Source of the DNA: Conidiobolus incongruus B7586
Taxonomy: Eukaryota > Entomophthoromycota > Entomophthoromycetes > Entomophthorales > Conidiobolaceae
Reading direction: 5' to 3'
DNA: 13,652 nucleotides
Assembly (NCBI GenBank): GCA_000697335.1
Contig: JNEM01006536.1
Coordinates: 1-13,652 of the forward strand
The notes under the pieces were generated by a model. That model was not told the DNA's origin. It searched no databases and saw only the letters and a list, made by a program, of their open reading frames with translations. Position numbers and translations under genes: made by a program. Numbering within the stretch: the stretch's first letter is position 1; each line of letters begins with the position of its first letter. Positions 7,930-13,652 of the stretch are shown in pieces.

Positions 7930-9520
7930 GCGTTATCTTCTTTGGTCAATTTCTAATTGAAAATATATATATATATATAATTATCTATTTTTAATACTGA
8001 TGGAACACAAAGAAACTTTATTGTGAAATATTATTGATGTATTAGTTTATTTTTTTGTATTTTAAAGAAATCATTCTTATTTATAATAGTTATTTGGCTC
8101 AATTCCTTAATAGTTAAAATTATGGAAAACCATTTTTGAATTAATTCTATAAGTATCCTTTTCATAAAACTGGTTTTTTAAAATGAATATTTAAATAAAA
8201 AATGAACTATATTTAGAAGTATATATTTGATGTTAAGCAATATTTTTATAATATTATAGCTTGTAAGAAATTTATCTATAAATCATATATTTTTAAGGAT
8301 AATAATTGAATAATTTATTTTATAAATTTATTTTATAAATTTATTATTTTTTTTCAATTTTAAATATTAAACTATATATTGTTTTAATAGTTATAATAAA
8401 ATTGAATATTCATCTAATTAAGATTTTGAAAAATTAAATTGATAAAGTTTCTCAGTAATACTAAATGTTATCTTATCCATATATTCTTTAAAATTATTTA
8501 AATTATATAGAATAAAAGAAAAAAATATCTAAACTAATGAATATATCATGTAGTTTTGAAATATATTAATAATATTCAATTATAAATACTGATTAACTTG
8601 TTTAAATTGGATGTAACCCTATCAAGTGTATTAATGAATTTAATTAACTATAAATAAAATAATATTATATTTTTAAGAATAAGATCTTTGATTTATTTTA
8701 ATATATTTGATATTTTTAATTTCTCCATTAATATAAAGAGTTTTTTATTATTATCTAAATATGATCATTATAATATTGGAAATATTAATAGCAAAATGAT
8801 GTTTATTTTAAATAATTTTGAAACAACATTTTTATTGAATATTTTGAAATTTTTATATAAATATAAATACTTCAATTGGTAGCTATAGTCAGAAATTTTT
8901 ATTTGATGATATTTCCTCAAATATCAGTTTTCTATTAATATATTTAAATAAAGTAAATATATATTTTATACAAAAGTTTATATTTGATAATTGAATAGAA
9001 TGATAAAATAAATTAGTTAATAATATTTAATAAAAATTAATTATATGAAAATTATATACTTAATATATAAAAATATATCTATTACAAAGTTTATTATAAT
9101 ATTATTTTAGATATAATTATTTTATCTACATTTATTATGGTAAAATCATATAGTTTTATTATTTAATTTTGTAAAACTATATTGAATATTGATTTATTTA
9201 TGTTAAATACTGAATAAATGAATTTCTTGAATTTTTGGAAATACAAAATTGTCAATATTTTATATAGGCCAAAAATAGAAGTATGAAAAAAAATATAGTA
9301 CAATAATTAATTTTGGAAATAAACATATAATTGTAATCAATATTAATCAATAAATATCTATACGATATTAGTTAAACAAATTTAAAAATTTATAACACAA
9401 ATTAGTATTGAGATAAGATATTAATTCCAATAGTTATATTTAAATTGTCGTAAGCATTTTTGTTTGTAAATTTTTATATAAAGTTTAAATATATTAATTT
9501 CTTGGTATTTATAATGAAGG
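7930..9520. other. AT-rich intergenic stretch, no gene supported
   Basis: Extremely AT-rich and low in complexity. It contains a short TA microsatellite (about 7965-7979), a 13 bp tandem repeat (8312-8344) and a small hairpin with GATATTT and AAATATC arms (8908-8925). An open frame near 8688-8882 is explained by base composition. No transposon end or RNA gene was recognised. Confidence 0.55.
8312..8344. repeat. 13 bp tandem repeat, about 2.5 copies
   Basis: Repeats of a unit like AAATTTATTTTAT, with the first copy differing by one base. Composed of A and T only. A slippage-type simple repeat. Confidence 0.6.
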
Positions 9521-9704
9521 GTCAAGAGATTTTACATTGAAATGAATATTATTGATGAAAAACAAGAATCAAGATTCGGAAAACTACAATATAATAGGAA
9601 ATCTATCATTTTATTTTTGAATTAATTAAATATTCCATATTATCCGGATTATATAAAATTATCCAGTTACAAATATTATTGATAAAATATAATAATTAAA
9701 TAAT

Positions 9705-9896
9705 TCATAAGTTGATTTCAGCATCCGATTTACCTGATTTTCGATACCAGTATTTTAATATATATGTTAAAAAGCGATATTCAGATACACAAGTTACCGA
9801 AATATTTTTAACTGAAAAATTAATGAAAATTTCGAAAAAGTAATATTTACTAACATTCTTGGGTTTTAATTTAGAAATAATAAATTCCTTTTCCAA
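9705..9896 (-). CDS. Doubtful small ORF, hypothetical (63 aa)
   Basis: A minus-strand open frame of 63 residues, beginning MEKEFIISKLKPKNV and ending with a charged tail, RKSGKSDAEINL, and a TAA stop. The middle is aromatic and hydrophobic. The local sequence (about 9520-9850) is slightly less AT-rich than its neighbours, which is the only support beyond openness. No family, promoter or splice signal was recognised. It could be a real small gene, a relic or chance. Confidence 0.15.
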   Translation of the reverse strand: MEKEFIISKLKPKNVSKYYFFEIFINFSVKNISVTCVSEYRFLTYILKYWYRKSGKSDAEINL

Positions 9897-11559
9897 CTAA
9901 ATTCAATATTTTAAAATATAAAATTTTGAATATCACATTATTTTAAATTTTAAAATTATAATTACAATACTGTTTAGAAATTTATTATATGATTTGTTAT
10001 ACAAAATAAAAAACATATATTACTTTCTTTATACTTAATCTTTTTTAAATTATTATATTATTATTCTTAAATCAAACAAATATGTATTAATTTCATTGTT
10101 AACATTTTGTTTGATAATTAAATTCAATTTGATTATTAATTATAATTATATAAAATATTGAAAATTTGATCAATATTAATACTAAGTTGGTAAAATTTAA
10201 CCTATCCATAAAACTAATTATATATTTAACTTCTTGTAATATACGTTAAAAATTACAAATACTTATCAGTTTGAATTATTATAAAAATATTAGAAATTAA
10301 TATTTTTATATATTTATATTGAATAAGTCAACAAATGAAGCACCAAAGTAATTTACAGTTTGACATATTGATTTATTAGATAAAATATTGATAGCGTTAA
10401 GCAAACTAAGATTCTGACTGTTGATAATAAATTTCAGGTATTTTATTCGGTTTTTGAGTATATAACTTTATATAAATTTATTACAATAATACAGCTTTAT
10501 ATATGAATAAGCATTGCATATAATAATAATCTGTATACCAAATTACATTCTAACATAATTTTAATACCATATTTGCAATTTAATTATTTTTTCCAAAAAT
10601 ATTAAATTATTAAATTAATATAACTATTTTCATTATATTTGTTATAAAAATAAATATATATTTTATTTTTAGGAATCAATAATTAGATTATTATATTAGT
10701 ATGTTAATCAAGTTTATTATAACCATATATTCCAATTTATAGATACTAATGTTTAAATTAATCTATATTATATTAGCCTTATTATTTGAAAAATTGTTGG
10801 TTAGAATATGTATAAAAAAAATGTATTTATTAAATATATCGTATATATTTTAGGTTGACATATAACTAAATTATATAAATTGTATATAAATGTAATAATG
10901 AGTTTAAAATTTAAAACATGTTTAGGTATTGAATAAAAATGACTAAGGTAGATTGAAATATCAAAAATCTCAAGCAAAGTTTTGGCAATTCATATAATCA
11001 TAATATAGTGTAATATTTGAAATAAGTTTGATAAATAATACGTCGATATTGAAGCTATATTGATATAACGAATGCTTTATACATTGTCTTTGATATTTAA
11101 TTTAATTCAATATATATTTATATTTTCTGGATTGATTATTTAATTATTGAAAAATACTTTAATATCATATTAATAACCTTATTCATAAGGGCTCTATAAA
11201 AAACTTGGTAATTTGTATTTTGATAAAGTTATATAGAAATAGATTATAATCAAGCTTTCATCTGTTTAAGGTTATAAGATAATGTAAAATTATGATTTCA
11301 AATATTTGATTCCTATTCGATTAAATAATATTAATAAGAGTATTAAAAATAAGATAAACAAGATACATGCAATATAATTCATAATTATTTTAATATTATT
11401 AGGATTATGTTAATACTTCATCCAATATATATATATATATATATATTAAGTTTATCAAAAATTTAGAAAATTCAAAATTTTTAAACATGAATTAAAATTA
11501 AATTGATTTATTATTAAATTTTGATTCCAATATATCAAAATCAATTATATTACATTCAA
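9897..11559. other. AT-rich intergenic stretch, no gene supported
   Basis: AT-rich with frequent stops in all frames. It includes a TA microsatellite near 11424-11446. Nothing else could be assigned. Confidence 0.55.
11424..11446. repeat. TA dinucleotide microsatellite
   Basis: An uninterrupted run of alternating A and T, about eleven repeats long. Likely length-variable between strains. Confidence 0.75.
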
Positions 11560-11905
11560 TCTATCTCAAGTGTTGGATTCTTGATCTAGTGAATTCTTTC
11601 ATTGAATACTTGAACTGTTAATATAATATATTGATAATATGTTATTATTCCTTTATGTCAACTGTTTTAAACATGGCATCACTCTGGATATCACTTTCAA
11701 TATTCTAATTCATTAGATATTATTGTTAATTTCTTAAATCTCGTAATTAGAGTAAATCAATGCAAATCAATATTAGCTTCTTTTGCCTAAGAATCGAAAT
11801 AATAACCTAGAGCTACACTGATAGTATCTTCAAATATTCTTACTAATAGAAAATAAGTTTTTATACCTAATAAATCATTTCCTATTAGAGTTATATTAGA
11901 AATTC
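11560..11905 (-). other. Island of balanced composition with a possible coding relic
   Basis: This stretch has visibly more C and G than its flanks. On the minus strand, codons from 11903 down to 11790 are open (38 codons) and include the protein-like run FEDTISVALGYYFDS before a TAG at 11787-11789; the same frame then continues with protein-like segments separated by stops. That would fit a broken gene, possibly one hit by the same C-to-T process as the transposon, but I recognise no family. It may also be chance in less AT-rich DNA. Confidence 0.25.
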
Positions 11906-12473
11906 AATATATATTAATTATCAAAGTATTGAATAAATAAAAATAGATTTATTACTCAAGGAAAAACGAATTTTATGAAATTTCGTTGGAAAATTATTGA
12001 AACAAAAGTTTATTATACTCTTTATGAATATTAAGAAATATAAATAAATAGACTGTATAAAATATATTTATAATTTTTATATAGATTTTGTTTTCTATTG
12101 AATTTTAATTAAAAATTAAACCTTTAAATTAACTAAAAATAAGTTTTAATAAAATATTATTATTTGGACTAACAAATGGAAATACAACTAATCAATAGAA
12201 TAATTAAATTAATTGATTAAAAATAAAAGAATAAATAAAAAGATATTAATGATAATGTAATAAATTAGATTTGGTATATTTTTTGAATGAATATATATTC
12301 ATCATAGTTTTTTTATTAACAACCAATTATACATTCTTTTTTATTCAAATTTTTAGTATTAAATAAAATTAATAAATTAAAATATAATAAGAGCTTAAAG
12401 TTTAATGTAATTTAATAAAGTTAAGTATTCATTTTTTTAATACATTCGAAATTATTATTTCAAAAATGTTAAT

Positions 12474-12525
12474 AATATAGATTTATATTTTATTATATAT
12501 TAATTAATTATATATAATCTATATT
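12474..12525. repeat. Inverted repeat with a palindromic centre
   Basis: AATATAGATT (12474-12483) and AATCTATATT (12516-12525) are exact reverse complements, and the DNA between them includes a second self-complementary core around TAATTAATTA. The arrangement could fold into a long hairpin, and a very small non-autonomous transposon is conceivable, but no target duplication stands out. Confidence 0.45.
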
Positions 12526-12590
12526 TTTTATTATTCAAAGAAAAATATTGCAATTCTAACTATATTCGATATCTGTAATACTAAAAATAC

Positions 12591-12608
12591 AAAAATCTTA
12601 AGATTTTT
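12591..12608. repeat. 18 bp perfect palindrome
   Basis: AAAAATCTTAAGATTTTT is exactly self-complementary. It has no loop and lies in AT-rich DNA with no nearby gene. Role unknown. Confidence 0.5.
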
Positions 12609-13199
12609 TCAAATATTTTATGGTAATATTATATATAGAAAAAATATTTAAATTTTAAGATAATAAGAAATATAGTGATAAGTTTAAATATTATTTTCCA
12701 ATATTATATTGAACATCAAAAATTTTATAAATTTTTTAAAAACAATAAGAACTTATAAAGTAATAATATATTACAAGATCAATTATAATCTCAAATATTA
12801 ATAGTTTTTTTTATTTTTAAGTACTTTATGATTTAAAATGATTTAATCGATTGATTTCAATAGAAAATAATATAATTGTAAAATTGATTTTATAGACTAT
12901 ATATTAAAAGTTTCTTTTAATATATTTATATAAATTGATATAATATTTTACTAAATTATAATAGCTAAGTTAAATTTATAAATTTTGAATTTAATTATAT
13001 TGATATAATAAATATATTATATATATAGTTTTGCAAGAATAATTTATTAAATTAAAATTATATATAATCTTGTTAATGAATCATTCAGATTAATTTAAAT
13101 AATATATATTAGACTATATAAAAAATATGAAATATTTATTTATAATAGAACCCAATTTGTTTCATTAATTTTTAGTTGATAAATTAAAGCTTTAATTTA

Positions 13200-13652
13200 T
13201 TTAGAATGAATTATAAATTTATAAATTTTAGTTAAAATAAAAAACTAATAGATAGTATTTTTTATCATTTGTTTTTTAAAATTTTTTAAGTTTATATAAT
13301 TTAAAATTAACTAACTTTATATAATAGGCAAAATTAATATTATTCCAAGCTTATATAAATTTTTACCATGGGAAAGGCTTTAATTACTTTTTTGAATTAA
13401 TTTTAAAATATTAAACCAAGTTAAAATTAAAAAGATTGATAAAGTTATTTTATAATAAATATTTTACTCTTCAAACCATTTGGTAGTCAAAATTTTAATA
13501 TAATAAAGAATATTATTTTGTTAGAAAATATTATTTAAAATATTTAATATATGTTTTTTAATATTTTTTTTTAATTTATTAATAAAGATATATTAATAAA
13601 TTTTAGTATTAATTATCTTAGAAGTTTTATTAAAATAACTTATATATAAATA
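13200..13652 (-). mobile_element. Second Tc1/mariner copy, decayed and cut by the window end
   Basis: The left end aligns base for base with copy 1. After TA at 13198-13199 it reads TTTAGAATGAATTATAAATT where copy 1 reads CCTAGGGTGAGTTATAAATT, and every difference is C to T or G to A. Inside, the minus strand carries the C-terminal part of a DD34E-type transposase. Orientation is the same as copy 1. The distance from the element end to the catalytic region is 24 bp shorter than in copy 1, and the protein sequence differs, so it is an older or subfamily-diverged copy with small length changes. The right end is outside the window. Confidence 0.82.
13240..13652 (-). pseudogene. Tc1-family transposase fragment (catalytic region, C-terminal part)
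   Basis: Minus-strand translation shows a degraded IFQQDN-type motif, reading IF*QNN with the second catalytic Asp replaced by Asn at 13515-13517. KITTKWFEE-like sequence follows, and the position 35 codons on (13410-13412), where Glu is expected, reads AAT. This keeps DD34E spacing although both catalytic residues are lost. Stops interrupt the frame, and an apparent frameshift lies further toward the C-terminus, near the sequence that reads KAFPMVK in another frame. The N-terminal part lies beyond the window. Confidence 0.7.

Larger units (their letters stand above)
11906..13197. other. AT-rich intergenic stretch with palindromes
   Basis: No gene seen. Contains the dyad at 12474-12525 and the 18 bp palindrome at 12591-12608; the rest is low-complexity A/T sequence. 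Confidence 0.55.

Noticed and set aside
8688-8882. 64-residue open frame on the plus strand
   Set aside because: It is made almost wholly of Phe, Ile, Leu, Asn, Tyr and Lys, as expected from random A/T sequence, and sits in one of the most AT-rich stretches with no motif or compositional support.
9638-9652. TCCGGA palindrome as a binding site for the zinc-cluster factor
   Set aside because: A single CCG/CGG overlap far downstream of the gene is not a convincing spaced CGG pair, and no repeated instances occur near the promoter.
1-13652. Gene cluster, CRISPR array or other multi-gene system
   Set aside because: Only one confident gene is present, no regularly spaced repeats exist, and the remaining open frames are short and compositionally explained.

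Overview
This is very AT-rich nuclear DNA, almost certainly from a fungus. The strongest evidence is one intact gene with a Zn(II)2Cys6 binuclear cluster, a DNA-binding domain found essentially only in fungi. The window also holds two Tc1/mariner transposon copies whose damage is mostly C-to-T and G-to-A, often in CpA/TpG context. That pattern resembles repeat-induced point mutation (RIP), so an ascomycete with AT-rich compartments is my first guess. An AT-rich early-diverging fungus cannot be excluded, and I cannot name a species.

Layout. Positions 138-1339 are a complete but inactive Tc1-type element: TA target duplication, terminal inverted repeats of about 29 bp, and a minus-strand DD34E transposase that stays in one frame for about 345 codons despite some 25 stop codons. 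Positions 1342-7000 are gene-poor and AT-rich, with small islands of more balanced composition near 2860-3300, 4335-4570, 5220-5560 and 6060-6240. These hold hairpins and short open frames but no recognisable gene. Positions 7204-7917 (+) encode a 237-residue zinc-cluster transcription factor with a TATA-like box upstream and a polyadenylation-type signal just after the stop. Positions 7930-13199 are again AT-rich with no confident gene. From 13200 to the window end is the left part of a second, older Tc1 copy in the same orientation, cut off by the window edge.

The picture is a single live regulatory gene inside a degraded, transposon-bracketed AT-rich compartment. There is no operon-like cluster, no RNA gene, no CRISPR array and no clear multi-gene system. 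The zinc-cluster protein is short and lacks room for the usual fungal middle homology domain, so it may be a compact or lineage-specific regulator. Its targets cannot be inferred from this window.
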